A stretch of 36,149 nt of DNA from Gilliamella sp. Lep-s35 (GCF_009795845.1 NZ_WTEX01000024.1:1-36149), one strand, 5' to 3'; positions 1 to 8,987 are shown, counted from the first letter of the stretch. Translations and numbers: made by a program. The notes: generated by a model not told the origin, from the sequence alone.

Positions 1-40
1 TAATAAAATCCAAATTAAAAATCCTGTTTATGGTTTAAAT

Positions 41-71
41 AAAAAATAAACCCCGAATTATATCGAGGTTT
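41..71 (-). terminator. Rho-independent terminator after cydABX
   Basis: Read on the minus strand, a 9-bp stem (AAACCTCGA pairing with TCGGGGTTT through one G-U pair, loop TATAAT) is followed directly by ATTTTTTATTT. It lies 54 bases past the cydX stop and has the form of an intrinsic terminator closing the cyd transcript. Confidence 0.7.
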
Positions 72-85
72 GTCATCAATCTGAA

Positions 86-116
86 GTGGCAAATAGCCAC
101 CTATTTTTATTTTTTT
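86..116 (+). terminator. Probable terminator for a plus-strand gene left of the window
   Basis: GTGGC-AAATA-GCCAC is followed on the plus strand by CTATTTTTATTTTTT, a hairpin plus T-rich tract. The gene it would terminate must lie before base 1, transcribed toward cydX. The stem is only 5 bp, so this is less certain than the minus-strand terminator beside it. Confidence 0.45.
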
Positions 117-124
117 AATTAATA

Positions 125-235
125 TCATTTATTTTTATATTCTTTTTCGCTACAGTTTCGCTCAATCCATAAGCCCACTACAACTGATAGCATACATGTA
201 GCAATAAGTCCTATAAACCATAAAACGTAATACAT
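125..235 (-). CDS. cydX: Cytochrome bd small subunit CydX
   Basis: This 36-codon gene follows cydB by 9 bases and has a good ribosome-binding site, AAGGAA, before its ATG. The product begins MYYVLWFIGLIATCML and continues VVVGLWIERN: one hydrophobic membrane helix, then a short charged tail. This is the CydX/YbgT pattern; the E. coli protein is 37 residues and begins MWYFAWILG. CydX is a small inner-membrane subunit that stabilises the haems of cytochrome bd oxidase. The small-gene position at the end of cydAB is the usual one. The Cys in the tail and the MYY start differ from the E. coli sequence. Size, position and topology all agree, so confidence is high despite the short length. Confidence 0.9.
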   Translation of the reverse strand: MYYVLWFIGLIATCMLSVVVGLWIERNCSEKEYKNK

Positions 236-244
236 AGTAGTTCC

Positions 245-1381
245 TTAATAAAGAGAATGTTTATTATTTTCGATATGATTTTTATCAAGCCTTCCAAACA
301 TTTTGATATATGACCAAATAGTATAAAAAAGAACAATAGGCAAAAATATAACAACAACAACAAACATGATATTAAGTGTTAATTGACTTGATGATGAATC
401 CCATATTGTCAGACTTGCATTTGGCATAATGCTTGAAGGTATAATAAATGGAAAAGTTGCAATACCATAGGTAAATAGAACGCAAGCAATTGTCAACATT
501 GATGAAATAAATACTAATGCATTTTTATTTGCACTAGAAAAAACAATGGTTAATAGCGGTAATACAACACCTAAAGCTGGTACTATCCATAAAATAGGAT
601 AATTCATATAGTTAGTTAACCACGATGCATCTGTAGATACAGTCTTAGCTAATGGATTAGATGCCGCATTATGATCAATTACGCTAGTAACCTCATAGCC
701 ATGAATACCAAACACCACCCAAACACCCGCTAAAACGAATGCAATTAACATAATTAAGCTAGCAATTTGTGTAGCCTTTCTTGCTCTTAAATAAAGTTCA
801 CCTGATGTTTTCATTTGTAACCATGCTCCACCATGAGCTACAAATAACATTAAGCCCACAACACCAGTTAATAGCGCAAAAGGGTTAAGTAATCCAAAAA
901 AGTTGCCATCATAAAAGACTCGATAAAAGTTATCAAATCTAAATGGAACACCTTGTAATAAATTACCAAAAGCAACCCCAAAAACCAGTGCTGGCACAAA
1001 ACTACCTGCAAAAATACCTGCATCCCATAACTTTCGCCACTTAGAATTCTCTAGTTTACTGCGGTAATCAAAACCAATTGGTCTAAAAAATAGTGCACAA
1101 AGCACCAAAATCATCGCAATATAGAATCCAGAAAAGGACACTGCATATGCATCTGGCCATGCAGCAAAAATCCCTGCTCCTGCAGTAATTAACCAAACTT
1201 GGTTACCATCCCAATGAGGTGCTATTGCATTTATCATAATTCGACGTTCAGTATCTGTTTTACCAATAAACGGTAATAAAATACCCACACCCATATCAAA
1301 CCCATCTGTGACAACAAAACCGATTAAAACAACACTAATCAGTACCCACCAGATGAAACGTACAATTTCGTAATCAATCAT
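245..1381 (-). CDS. cydB: Cytochrome bd ubiquinol oxidase subunit II
   Basis: CydB is the second large membrane subunit of cytochrome bd, which oxidises quinol and reduces oxygen to water at very low oxygen tension. The product has 378 residues, close to E. coli CydB (379), and is almost entirely hydrophobic helices. Near the N terminus it carries the family stretch VTDGFDMGVG (about 25-34) followed by HWDGNQVWLI (about 56-65). It starts at an ATG 20 bases after cydA with AGGGAG as ribosome-binding site, so cydA, cydB and cydX form one transcript. No truncation or missing motif is visible. Confidence 0.97.
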   Translation of the reverse strand: MIDYEIVRFIWWVLISVVLIGFVVTDGFDMGVGILLPFIGKTDTERRIMINAIAPHWDGNQVWLITAGAGIFAAWPDAYAVSFSGFYIAMILVLCALFFRPIGFDYRSKLENSKWRKLWDAGIFAGSFVPALVFGVAFGNLLQGVPFRFDNFYRVFYDGNFFGLLNPFALLTGVVGLMLFVAHGGAWLQMKTSGELYLRARKATQIASLIMLIAFVLAGVWVVFGIHGYEVTSVIDHNAASNPLAKTVSTDASWLTNYMNYPILWIVPALGVVLPLLTIVFSSANKNALVFISSMLTIACVLFTYGIATFPFIIPSSIMPNASLTIWDSSSSQLTLNIMFVVVVIFLPIVLFYTIWSYIKMFGRLDKNHIENNKHSLY

Positions 1382-1401
1382 TGTGTATACTCCCTTATGC
1401 T

Positions 1402-2973
1402 TTATTCTGTTAGCTGTTGCGTTTTTTCATAATGATAGTTGCCTGTGCCCAAAGAACTTGGCCCTAAGCGAGCAAACTTAAACATCAAGAACATTTCTGC
1501 AACCAAGAACAGCGTGTAAAGCCCACAAATAAGTATCATAGTAAATAACACTTCACCTGGAGTTAAGGAAGAATTCGCAACCCCTGTTGGTAAAATATCT
1601 TGTATTGCCCACGGTTGACGGCCATATTCCGCCACAAACCAACCACACTCACAAGCTAGCCATGGCAAAGGTAAAAATAAAACCAATAAACGACATAACC
1701 AACGTTTTTCACCAATTTTATTTTTATAGGTAGTCCATAAAGCGATACCTGTTCCCAAAATCATTAACAAACCACAACCAACCATGCCTCTAAATGCCCA
1801 AAATAATGGCCAAACAGCAGGAATTGAATCTTCTGTCGCAGCTTTGATATGTTCTTCCGTTGCTTGGGGAATAGTCAAATTATCCCGATCAGTGAAACGT
1901 TTAACTAAATAACCATAGCCTAAATCAGATTTATTATCCTCGAATGCTTTAAGAACTGTTGGATCTTGATTTCCTTGTTGAATTTTTTCTAAATTTGCAT
2001 AAGCTAAAATACCATTACGAATTCTGGTTTCGTTATTCTTTAATATGTCTTTTAAACCTGTTACTTGCGTATCAAGTGAACGTGTGGTCATTATACCCAT
2101 TGCATATGGAATCTCTATTGCAAATAAATTTTCTTTATTTTTTTGTGATGGAAAAGCAATAACATTGAATGATGCAGGTGCTGGTTGAGTTTCCCACTCA
2201 GCTTCAATGGCCGCAAGTTTAACAGGCTGAACCGTTGTTATTTCATGACCTGCTTCATCCCCCATAATTGCAACAACAATTGACATGATAAAACCAAATG
2301 TAGCAGCCACAGCAAAAGAACGTTTTGCAAATCCAATATCTCGTTTTTTTAGTAAATAGTAAGAACTAATACTTAATACAAAAATCGCACCAGTTAAATA
2401 ACCTGCTGTTACAGTATGAACAAATTTATATTGAGCAACTGAATTGGTAATTAACTCATAAAAGTTTGCCATTTCCATACGCGAGTTGATCGGATTAAAT
2501 TCAGAACCAATAGGAAATTGCATCCAACCATTAGCAACTAAGATCCAAAGTGCCGATAAATTTGAGCCAAACGCAACACACCATGTAACCATCAAGTGCT
2601 TACCACTGCTTAATCTATCCCAACCAAAAAAGAATAAACCAACCATCGTTGATTCAAGGAAGAAAGCCATTAAACCTTCAATCGCTAAGGGTGCACCAAA
2701 AATATCCCCGACATAATGCGAGTAATAAGACCAATTGGTACCAAATTGAAACTCCATAGTTAAACCGGTTGCTACTCCGACAGCAAAGTTAATAGCAAAT
2801 AGTTTTCCCCAGAATTTCGTCATATCCTTCCAGACTTGCTTACCACTAACAACGTATACTGTTTCCATAATTGCTAGCATAAACGCCAAACCTAGCGTTA
2901 ATGGAACAAAAATAAAATGATACATTGCAGTAAGTGCAAACTGGAGGCGTGAAAGTTCTACTATATCTAACAT
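1402..2973 (-). CDS. cydA: Cytochrome bd ubiquinol oxidase subunit I
   Basis: CydA carries the three haems and the quinol site of the bd oxidase. At 523 residues it matches E. coli CydA (522). Visible landmarks are His19 (in [12 protein letters not shown]), the His of [10 protein letters not shown] near 186 that ligates haem b558, a Met in FRGMVG near 393, the quinol-binding Q-loop between about 240 and 380, and the GRQPW motif near 448. The Q-loop keeps the long enterobacterial type. Translation starts at an ATG preceded by AGGGAG. The gene follows sucD by 97 bases and has its own promoter in that gap, with an FNR-like site. Confidence 0.98.
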   Translation of the reverse strand: MLDIVELSRLQFALTAMYHFIFVPLTLGLAFMLAIMETVYVVSGKQVWKDMTKFWGKLFAINFAVGVATGLTMEFQFGTNWSYYSHYVGDIFGAPLAIEGLMAFFLESTMVGLFFFGWDRLSSGKHLMVTWCVAFGSNLSALWILVANGWMQFPIGSEFNPINSRMEMANFYELITNSVAQYKFVHTVTAGYLTGAIFVLSISSYYLLKKRDIGFAKRSFAVAATFGFIMSIVVAIMGDEAGHEITTVQPVKLAAIEAEWETQPAPASFNVIAFPSQKNKENLFAIEIPYAMGIMTTRSLDTQVTGLKDILKNNETRIRNGILAYANLEKIQQGNQDPTVLKAFEDNKSDLGYGYLVKRFTDRDNLTIPQATEEHIKAATEDSIPAVWPLFWAFRGMVGCGLLMILGTGIALWTTYKNKIGEKRWLCRLLVLFLPLPWLACECGWFVAEYGRQPWAIQDILPTGVANSSLTPGEVLFTMILICGLYTLFLVAEMFLMFKFARLGPSSLGTGNYHYEKTQQLTE

Positions 2974-3024
2974 AAGCGCTCCCTAATCCTTAAATGCCGA
3001 CAAATTTTTACGTTATTACTACCT

Positions 3025-3066
3025 ATTATACACTCATAATGACAGAATAAAATTGATATGCGTCAA
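3025..3066 (-). promoter_or_regulatory. cydA promoter with FNR-type box
   Basis: On the minus strand a perfect -10 hexamer TATAAT occupies 3030-3025, giving a predicted start point near 3018. TTGAC-GCAT-ATCAA at 3066-3053 differs from the FNR consensus TTGAT-N4-ATCAA by one base, and its centre falls at -41.5, the position used by class II FNR activators. The -35 region (ATTTTA) is poor, as expected for an activator-dependent promoter. The hexamer and box are seen directly; the regulator and direction of control are inferred. Confidence 0.65.
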
Positions 3067-3070
3067 AAAA

Positions 3071-3943
3071 CTACATCTTTATTTGTTTTTTTACCGCATT
3101 AGCAATATCCGTAAGACTTTTTACAACTGTAATGCCCGCAGATTGCAAAATTTTTGATTTTTCTGATGCTGTACCTTTATTTCCTGAAATAATTGCACCT
3201 GCATGTCCCATACGTTTTCCTGATGGTGCAGAAATACCTGCAATATAAGCTATAACAGGTTTAGTTACATGTTTTTTAACATATTCAGCTGCTTCTTCTT
3301 CGGCACTGCCGCCAATTTCGCCGATCATGACAATAACTTCAGTTTTAGGATCTTGCTCAAGTAATGCTAAAATAGAAATAAAATCACTACCAGGAATAGG
3401 GTCACCACCAATGCCAACGCACACAGATTGCCCTACACCAATATCTGTTGTTTGCTTCACCGCCTCATAAGTTAATGTTCCAGAACGTGAAACAATCCCC
3501 ACTTTCCCAGCTAGGTGAATATGCCCAGGCATGATACCTATTTTACATTCATCAGGAACAATAATACCTGGACAATTTGGCCCAATCATTATGACGTCTT
3601 TTTGTTGTAATTTTTCTTTAACTATAAGCATATCTAAAGTTGGGATGCCTTCAGTGATACAGACAATTAATTTAATACCCGCATCAATCGCCTCTAAAAT
3701 AGAATCTTTACCAAATGCTGCTGGCACATAAATAACACTTGCTGTTGCGCCTGTAGCTATAACAGCTTCTTTAACAGTGTTAAAGACCGGTAGACCTAAA
3801 TGGGTGGTACCACCTTTGCCTGGCGTTACACCACCGACTAGCTTAGTACCATAAGCAAGCGCTTGCTGTGAATGAAAAGTTCCTTGACTACCTGTAAATC
3901 CTTGGCAAATAACTTTGGTTTCTTTATTAACTAAAATTGACAT
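3071..3943 (-). CDS. sucD: Succinyl-CoA synthetase alpha subunit
   Basis: SucD is the CoA-binding and phosphohistidine subunit of succinyl-CoA synthetase, which interconverts succinyl-CoA and succinate with ATP formation. The product has 290 residues (E. coli 289). The N-terminal CoA-binding fold shows [15 protein letters not shown] near residues 16-30, and the active-site histidine sits in GHAGAIISG around residue 247. It begins 27 bases after sucC with GGAG before the ATG. The 2-oxoglutarate dehydrogenase genes sucAB, which precede sucCD in E. coli, are not upstream here. What follows is cydABX, recalling the sucABCD-cydAB neighbourhood of E. coli. Confidence 0.97.
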   Translation of the reverse strand: MSILVNKETKVICQGFTGSQGTFHSQQALAYGTKLVGGVTPGKGGTTHLGLPVFNTVKEAVIATGATASVIYVPAAFGKDSILEAIDAGIKLIVCITEGIPTLDMLIVKEKLQQKDVIMIGPNCPGIIVPDECKIGIMPGHIHLAGKVGIVSRSGTLTYEAVKQTTDIGVGQSVCVGIGGDPIPGSDFISILALLEQDPKTEVIVMIGEIGGSAEEEAAEYVKKHVTKPVIAYIAGISAPSGKRMGHAGAIISGNKGTASEKSKILQSAGITVVKSLTDIANAVKKQIKM

Positions 3944-3970
3944 AATAACTATTCTCCATGCGTCCTATTA

Positions 3971-5140
3971 TTAAGCAACAGCAACGATTTTTTGGGCCGC
4001 ATCTATTAAACTTTCGGCAGTAATAATATTTAATTCACTTTTAGCGAGAATTTCTCTAGCAAGTACAGCGTTATTACCTTCAAGACGAACAACAACAGGA
4101 ACGGTAAGACCAATTTCTTTAATTGCACTAATAATTCCATCAGCGATTAAATCACAACGAACAATACCACCAAAAATATTAACTAAAATCGCTTTCACAT
4201 TTTTGTCGGATAATATCAACTTAAATGCCTCTGCAACACGGTCTTTTGTTGTCCCACCACCAACATCCAAAAAGTTAGCAGGTTCCCCACCATGCAGTTT
4301 AATAATATCCATAGTCGCCATCGCAAGACCTGCACCATTAACCATACAACCAATATTGCCATTTAATGATACATAGCTAATGCCTTGTTTTGCCGCTATT
4401 GATTCGCGTTCATCTTCTTGCGTTGTATCTCTTAAAATATTTAAGTTAGGATGTCTAAAAATAGCATTATCATCTAAAACCACTTTTGCATCTAAACAAA
4501 TAAGCTCATCTGAATCAGTAATCACTAATGGATTAACTTCGGCTAATGAAACATCATTTTCTAAAAACAGCTTTGCAAAATTCACAAATAGCTTTGTGAA
4601 TTGGTTTACTAATTTCCCTGTCAAACCTAATTTAAATGCAAGCTCACGGCCTTGATAAGCACAAGCTCCTGTTAAAGGATCAAGAGAGGTTTTATAAATT
4701 AAGTGAGGCGAGTTTTCAGCAACACTTTCAATGTCAACACCGCCTTCTGTCGAAGCCATAATTACAACACGCTTAGAGCTACGATCAACCACCGCTCCCA
4801 AATACAATTCTTTATGAATATTAGACGCTTTTTCAATTAATATCTTGTTAACTGGCTGGCCTTTCTCGGTTGTTTGATAAGTAACTAAATATTGTCCTAG
4901 CCATTTTTCAGCAAATTGCTTTATTTCGCTATAATTTTGAGTACAAATAACGCCACCTGCTTTACCTCGCCCTCCTGCATGAACCTGACATTTAGCCACC
5001 CAAGAACCTAAATCAGTCTGTGAAGATAGCTCAGCTAATATATCTTCTACTTCACCAATTGAGTTACAAACGTACCCTTCTGGTACGGGTAAATTATATT
5101 GTTTAAAAAGACATTTAGATTGATATTCATGCAAGTTCAT
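3971..5140 (-). CDS. sucC: Succinyl-CoA synthetase beta subunit (ADP-forming)
   Basis: SucC is the ATP-grasp, nucleotide-binding subunit that pairs with SucD. The 389-residue product matches the E. coli length (388). It begins [12 protein letters not shown], the family start, contains the ATP-grasp stretch [14 protein letters not shown] near residues 47-60, and near 320 has the glycine-rich [10 protein letters not shown] loop. It is first in the sucCD-cydABX run. The region upstream to fldA is a divergent intergenic stretch of 177 bases carrying candidate promoters both ways. No anomalies are seen. Confidence 0.97.
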   Translation of the reverse strand: MNLHEYQSKCLFKQYNLPVPEGYVCNSIGEVEDILAELSSQTDLGSWVAKCQVHAGGRGKAGGVICTQNYSEIKQFAEKWLGQYLVTYQTTEKGQPVNKILIEKASNIHKELYLGAVVDRSSKRVVIMASTEGGVDIESVAENSPHLIYKTSLDPLTGACAYQGRELAFKLGLTGKLVNQFTKLFVNFAKLFLENDVSLAEVNPLVITDSDELICLDAKVVLDDNAIFRHPNLNILRDTTQEDERESIAAKQGISYVSLNGNIGCMVNGAGLAMATMDIIKLHGGEPANFLDVGGGTTKDRVAEAFKLILSDKNVKAILVNIFGGIVRCDLIADGIISAIKEIGLTVPVVVRLEGNNAVLAREILAKSELNIITAESLIDAAQKIVAVA

Positions 5141-5204
5141 AAAGAAATTCCACAGCCTAAGTTAACGTAAAATGGACAACAATTTTAATTCAACATAAAT
5201 AAAT

Positions 5205-5213
5205 TGTATAGCA
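5205..5213 (-). promoter_or_regulatory. Candidate extended -10 for sucC
   Basis: TGCTATACA on the minus strand is an extended -10 (TGn plus a hexamer one base from TATAAT), 65-73 bases upstream of the sucC ATG. No convincing -35 precedes it. Weak prediction from sequence alone. Confidence 0.35.
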
Positions 5214-5247
5214 CATAATAAGTTATGTTTAGAGTAAGTTAGGATTA

Positions 5248-5276
5248 TTGCTGATAGTTAGTGACAATGATATACT
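5248..5276 (+). promoter_or_regulatory. Candidate fldA promoter
   Basis: TTGCTG (5248-5253) and TATACT (5271-5276) are separated by 17 bases, placing a start point near 5283, about 35 bases before the fldA ATG. The -10 is strong and the -35 moderate. Confidence 0.5.
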
Positions 5277-5317
5277 TCTAAAAATATCTTAATATCGTAA
5301 ATAGTAAAGGTAAAAAT

Positions 5318-5830
5318 ATGAAACAAGTTGGTATCTTTTTTGGTAGTGATACAGGTAATACAGAAAATGTAGCAAAGCAAATCCAACTAGCTTTGGGTAA
5401 TGACAAAGCTGACATTTTTGATATTGCCAAAACCACTAAAGAAGACATTGAGCAATACAATTATTTATTTTTGGGAATTCCAACTTGGTACTATGGCGAA
5501 TCACAAGCTGACTGGGACGATTTTTTTCCTAACTTAGAAAAAGTTGATTTTAGCAATAAAATAGTTGCGATTTTTGGGTGTGGAGATCAAGAAGATTACG
5601 CTGAATATTTTTGTGACGCCATGGGGACACTTCGTGATATTATTGAACCTAAAGGGGCAAAAATTGTTGGGCATTGGCCAACTGAAGGCTATAGTTTTGA
5701 AGCATCAAAAAGCTTGGTTGATAACACCCATTTTATCGGTTTAGCGATTGACGAAGATCGCCAACCAGAATTAACTGAAGAACGCATCAACAATTGGGTT
5801 AATCAAGTCAAAATAGAAATGAAAATTTAA
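5318..5830 (+). CDS. fldA: Flavodoxin I
   Basis: FldA is a small FMN-carrying electron-transfer protein that feeds reductive enzymes such as biotin, methionine and ribonucleotide pathway activases. The product has 170 residues (E. coli FldA 176, with a longer C-terminal tail). The phosphate-binding loop GSDTGNT is at residues 9-15, the FMN-stacking stretch PTWYYGE near 54-60 and FGCGDQEDYAEYF near 87-99, all characteristic of long-chain flavodoxins. The ATG is preceded by AAAGG. The gene lies directly before fur, the arrangement found in E. coli and relatives. Confidence 0.97.
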   Translation: MKQVGIFFGSDTGNTENVAKQIQLALGNDKADIFDIAKTTKEDIEQYNYLFLGIPTWYYGESQADWDDFFPNLEKVDFSNKIVAIFGCGDQEDYAEYFCDAMGTLRDIIEPKGAKIVGHWPTEGYSFEASKSLVDNTHFIGLAIDEDRQPELTEERINNWVNQVKIEMKI

Positions 5831-5870
5831 TCTATTAAAACGATTTCTTTTATTTACCATATATAGTTTC

Positions 5871-5876
5871 TATAAT
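5871..5876 (+). promoter_or_regulatory. Candidate -10 of a fur promoter
   Basis: A perfect TATAAT lies 33 bases before the fur ATG in the 78-base fldA-fur gap. The -35 region at 17-base spacing (TTTTAT) is poor, so fur may also depend on read-through from fldA, for which no terminator is visible. Confidence 0.4.
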
Positions 5877-5908
5877 GAGTAAATATTTATAACTTAACGG
5901 GAAGTAAT

Positions 5909-6367
5909 ATGACAAATCATGATAATGATAATAATGCAGCGCTTAAAAATGCGGGGTTAAAGGTTACGTTGCCACGATTAAAAATTTTAGAATTATTACA
6001 AGATCCTTCATGCCAACATATCACAGTAGAAGACCTTTATAAAAAACTACTTGATATGGGTGAAGAAATTGGACTTGCAACTGTCTATCGTGTCTTAAAC
6101 CAGTTTGATGATGCCGGAATTGTCACTCGCCATAACTTTGAAGGTGGCAAAGCAGTTTTTGAACTAGCTACACAACAACATCACGATCATTTAATTTGTT
6201 TGGATTGTGGCGAAGTATTTGAGTTTCGTGATGATATTATTAATGCTAGACAAAAAGAAATTGCCGAACAATATGGTGTTAAACTAACTTTTCACAGTTT
6301 ATATCTTTATGGGCATTGTCAATCTGGTAATTGTAAAGCTCATCCTGAACTTCATCACAAAAAATAA
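5909..6367 (+). CDS. fur: Ferric uptake regulator Fur
   Basis: Fur is an iron-responsive DNA-binding repressor that controls iron uptake and many other genes. The 152-residue product has the winged-helix N-terminal domain, with a recognition region LATVYRVLNQFDDAGIVTRH near 56-75. The C-terminal metal-binding domain shows HHDHLICLDCG, giving the histidines and the CxxC zinc ligands, and a later GHC. The extreme N terminus is about four residues longer than in E. coli and is rich in Asp and Asn; these codons form a Fur-box-like sequence (separate entry). The ribosome-binding site is GGAAG close to the ATG. An intrinsic terminator follows immediately. Confidence 0.98.
   Translation: MTNHDNDNNAALKNAGLKVTLPRLKILELLQDPSCQHITVEDLYKKLLDMGEEIGLATVYRVLNQFDDAGIVTRHNFEGGKAVFELATQQHHDHLICLDCGEVFEFRDDIINARQKEIAEQYGVKLTFHSLYLYGHCQSGNCKAHPELHHKK
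5920..5934. promoter_or_regulatory. Fur-box-like sequence within the first fur codons
   Basis: The fifteen bases at 5920-5934 match the 7-1-7 Fur consensus TGATAATNATTATCA at 12 of 14 fixed positions, and include GATAAT twice in tandem. They encode Asp/Asn residues 5-9 of Fur. This may be an autoregulatory site just downstream of the promoter, or simply a result of AT-rich Asp/Asn codons. Confidence 0.35.
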
Positions 6368-6388
6368 GCCTATTCCAATAGGCTTTTT
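6367..6388 (+). terminator. Rho-independent terminator after fur
   Basis: AGCCTAT-TCCA-ATAGGCT forms a perfect 7-bp stem running into TTTTT. It begins at the last base of the fur stop codon. Confidence 0.85.
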
Positions 6389-6436
6389 GCTTATTTAGAA
6401 TATGATAACTTACCTTTTTACTAGGTTAATACTCAA

Positions 6437-6979
6437 ATGAAACAACTTTTAAACTTTATTCCTCTTGTGTTTTTTTTTGTTTTTTTAACAATGTACGATG
6501 TCTTTGTGGGCGTTCAAGCATTAATGATTGCAGCAACGGTATGCTTTCTTCTTATTCTTATTTTATATAGAAAAGTAGATAAAGTAGAGTTGATTTCTTA
6601 TCTGATGATCATGGTCTTTGGTGGATTCACACTTTATATGCGTGACCCCAATATAATCAAATGGAAAGTCACTATTATTAATTTCTTATTTGCTATGGCT
6701 TTATTAGTTAGCCAATTTATTTTTAAGAAAAATTTACTTCAAAAAATGCTAGGTAAAGAAATACAGTTAGATATAAATATTTGGAATAAACTAAATTTAT
6801 TATGGGTCTTCTTCTTTATATTATGTGGTACATTTAGTTTAGGTGCGACCTACTATACTACAGATAATTTCTTCTGGATATTTAAAGTATTTATTTTACC
6901 GGGTGCATCGTTACTATTATCGTTAATATCAGGTATCTATATCTACAAAAATATGAATAAAGATACAGACAATAAATAA
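6437..6979 (+). CDS. yciB: Inner-membrane septation protein YciB (IspZ family)
   Basis: YciB is an inner-membrane protein linked in E. coli to cell-envelope integrity and septum formation; its biochemical role is unclear. The 180-residue product matches E. coli YciB (179). Both begin MKQ-L-F-PLV-FF, and both contain IKWKVTIINFLFAMALLVSQ-type sequence near 73-92, QKMLGKE near 102-108 and a final GIYIYKNM segment. Five or so hydrophobic helices are evident. It is followed closely by yciA, a pairing also seen in E. coli. No strong ribosome-binding site precedes the ATG at 6437. Confidence 0.93.
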   Translation: MKQLLNFIPLVFFFVFLTMYDVFVGVQALMIAATVCFLLILILYRKVDKVELISYLMIMVFGGFTLYMRDPNIIKWKVTIINFLFAMALLVSQFIFKKNLLQKMLGKEIQLDINIWNKLNLLWVFFFILCGTFSLGATYYTTDNFFWIFKVFILPGASLLLSLISGIYIYKNMNKDTDNK

Positions 6980-7003
6980 ATTGTACAAATGGAGTATTTT
7001 AGC

Positions 7004-7459
7004 ATGACACAAAATATAGCCCCTAAAGGTCAATTAGTGCTTAGAACCCTTGCAATGCCTGCAGATACCAATCCTCATGGGCACATTTTTGGCGGGTGGA
7101 TTATGTCTCAAATGGATCTTGCTGGTGGTATTTTATCAAAAGAGATCGCTAGAAATCGAGTTGTAACAGTTAATGCTAGTAGTATTACATTTTACAAACC
7201 AGCAATGGTAGGGGATGTTGTTTGTTGTTACGCACAATGCATTAAAACAGGAAAAACATCTATCACCATTGGTATTGAGGTTTGGGTTAAAAAAGTTATT
7301 GATACATTTGATACTACAGAACGATTTTGTATAACCGATGCTGTATTTACTTATGTTTCAGTTGATAAGCATAATAACCCCAAACCATTACCAGAAGTTT
7401 TTCAAAATTATGATTGCACTAAAGATCCGCTTACTAAATTAAACTTAACTAATAATTAA
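7004..7459 (+). CDS. yciA: Acyl-CoA thioesterase YciA
   Basis: YciA is a cytoplasmic hotdog-fold thioesterase hydrolysing a broad range of acyl-CoA esters. I place the start at the ATG at 7004, nine bases after GGAG, rather than at the in-frame ATG at 6989, which would put that GGAG inside the gene; the resulting N terminus MTQNIAPKGQLVLRTLAMPADTN matches the family when read from position 1. The product has 151 residues, with the conserved FGGWIMSQMD motif near 29-38, VTVNASSITFYKPAMVGDVV near 55-74 and IEVWVKKV near 96-103. E. coli YciA is shorter (132), the difference being a C-terminal extension. It sits between yciB and cls. Confidence 0.93.
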   Translation: MTQNIAPKGQLVLRTLAMPADTNPHGHIFGGWIMSQMDLAGGILSKEIARNRVVTVNASSITFYKPAMVGDVVCCYAQCIKTGKTSITIGIEVWVKKVIDTFDTTERFCITDAVFTYVSVDKHNNPKPLPEVFQNYDCTKDPLTKLNLTNN

Positions 7460-7465
7460 CTAAGT

Positions 7466-8929
7466 ATGCAATTTACCACATTTCATGCTTTAATTAGCAC
7501 TTTGATCTTTCTTGTCTATTGGTTGATCATTGTTGCAACAACATTACGAATTGTCTTTAAACGAAGACCTACAACTTATGTTATTGCATGGATGTTAGTC
7601 ATTTATATCCTACCGCTTGTTGGAGTATTCCTTTATTTTGCCTTGGGCGAAGCTCACCTAGGTCAACAGCGCGTCAAACGGGCGCAAAAAATGCGTCCAA
7701 CTATTTCAAAGTTTATTAATCGCCTAAGCGAGTTTTCTGATATTTTCACTAGTAATGTTAGCCAAGTGGGTAAACCGATTTTTCAACTTTGTAAACACCA
7801 AACAGGACTTGATGGAATTAATGGTAATCACATTGAACTACTCAGTGAAACTAACGAAATTTTTGATCGTTTAATTGACGATATAAATAAAGCAACATCA
7901 AATATTGAAATGGTATTTTATATTTGGAATGAAGGTGGTCGAGCTGATGAAGTTGAACAAGCACTAATACAAGCAACTAAGCGAGGAGTGACTTGTCGAT
8001 TAATGGTTGATTCTGCTGGTAGTCGACATTTTATAAAAACAGATGCCAATAAAAGAATGCGCGATGCAGGTGTTATCATTGTCGAAGCTTTACAAGTAAA
8101 CTTGCTTCGATTTATGTTTAGACGATTAGATTTACGCCAACACCGAAAAGTAGCCATTATCGACAACTACATATCTTATACCGGTAGCATGAATATTGTC
8201 GATCCTCGCTTTTTTAAACAAAATAAACATGTCGGTGAGTGGGTTGATATTATGGTCAGAATGAGTGGTCCTGTAACAACGCTAATGAGCGCCATATATG
8301 CCAGTGATTGGGAGCTAGAAACAGGTAAACATCTAACTCTACCGAAAATAACTGAATTTGCTGAACCACCAGAAGATAAAAAACATATAATGCAATTAAT
8401 AGCATCTGGTCCTGGTTATATGGAAAACATGATTCACCAAGTGTTGTTAACAGCAATTTACTCAGCACAAGAGCAAATTATTTTTACAACACCTTATTTA
8501 GTACCGAGTGATGATATTTTACATGCTGTTTGCACCGCAGCCCAACGGGGAGTAGAAGTCATTATCATTGTTCCTAAAAATAATGACTCACTAATGGTCA
8601 AATGGGCAAGTCGAGCCTTTTTTTCTGAATTATTAAATGGTGGTGTAAAACTTTATCAATTTAATGATAACTTATTACACACCAAAAGCGTCTTAATCGA
8701 CAATCAGTTAAGTCTTGTTGGTACCGTTAATTTAGACATGCGTAGCTTATGGCTTAATTTTGAGATTACAACTGTGATCGATGATGTAGAATTTGCTAAA
8801 TCGTTGTCAGTACTCTTAAAAAAATATTTATCTAACTCAGATAAAGTAAAAACTGAAGAATGGATGCAACGCCCAATTTGGCAACACATAGTTGAACGGC
8901 TGTTTTATTTTTTTGCACCATTACTATAA
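7466..8929 (+). CDS. clsA: Cardiolipin synthase A
   Basis: ClsA condenses two phosphatidylglycerol molecules to cardiolipin and glycerol at the inner membrane. The 487-residue product (E. coli 486) has two N-terminal membrane segments (about 9-30 and 38-59) and two phospholipase-D HKD motifs: HRKVAIID near 226 with a following GSMN, and HTKSVLID near 404 with GTVNLDMRS. The C terminus FYFFAPLL is nearly the same as in E. coli. It follows yciA after six bases and so is probably co-transcribed with yciB-yciA; no good ribosome-binding site is seen, suggesting translational coupling. Confidence 0.97.
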   Translation: MQFTTFHALISTLIFLVYWLIIVATTLRIVFKRRPTTYVIAWMLVIYILPLVGVFLYFALGEAHLGQQRVKRAQKMRPTISKFINRLSEFSDIFTSNVSQVGKPIFQLCKHQTGLDGINGNHIELLSETNEIFDRLIDDINKATSNIEMVFYIWNEGGRADEVEQALIQATKRGVTCRLMVDSAGSRHFIKTDANKRMRDAGVIIVEALQVNLLRFMFRRLDLRQHRKVAIIDNYISYTGSMNIVDPRFFKQNKHVGEWVDIMVRMSGPVTTLMSAIYASDWELETGKHLTLPKITEFAEPPEDKKHIMQLIASGPGYMENMIHQVLLTAIYSAQEQIIFTTPYLVPSDDILHAVCTAAQRGVEVIIIVPKNNDSLMVKWASRAFFSELLNGGVKLYQFNDNLLHTKSVLIDNQLSLVGTVNLDMRSLWLNFEITTVIDDVEFAKSLSVLLKKYLSNSDKVKTEEWMQRPIWQHIVERLFYFFAPLL

Positions 8930-8987
8930 TTGGTGCTCAAATCTTAAGTTCGCATTTCCTTTTTAGCACTATCTAACTTATTAATTA

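Noticed and set aside
5875-5892. Five-codon ORF (MSKYL) just upstream of fur, reminiscent of the uof leader peptide of E. coli fur
   Set aside because: It overlaps the predicted -10, has no ribosome-binding site and no sequence similarity to uof. Too short to support.
6989-7003. Start of yciA at the ATG at 6989
   Set aside because: It would place the ribosome-binding GGAG inside the gene; the ATG at 7004 has correct spacing and a family-like N terminus.
8915-8936. Hairpin GCACCA/TGGTGC at the end of cls as terminator for the convergent cls and cpdA
   Set aside because: No T tract on either strand after the stem; part of it encodes the Cls C terminus.
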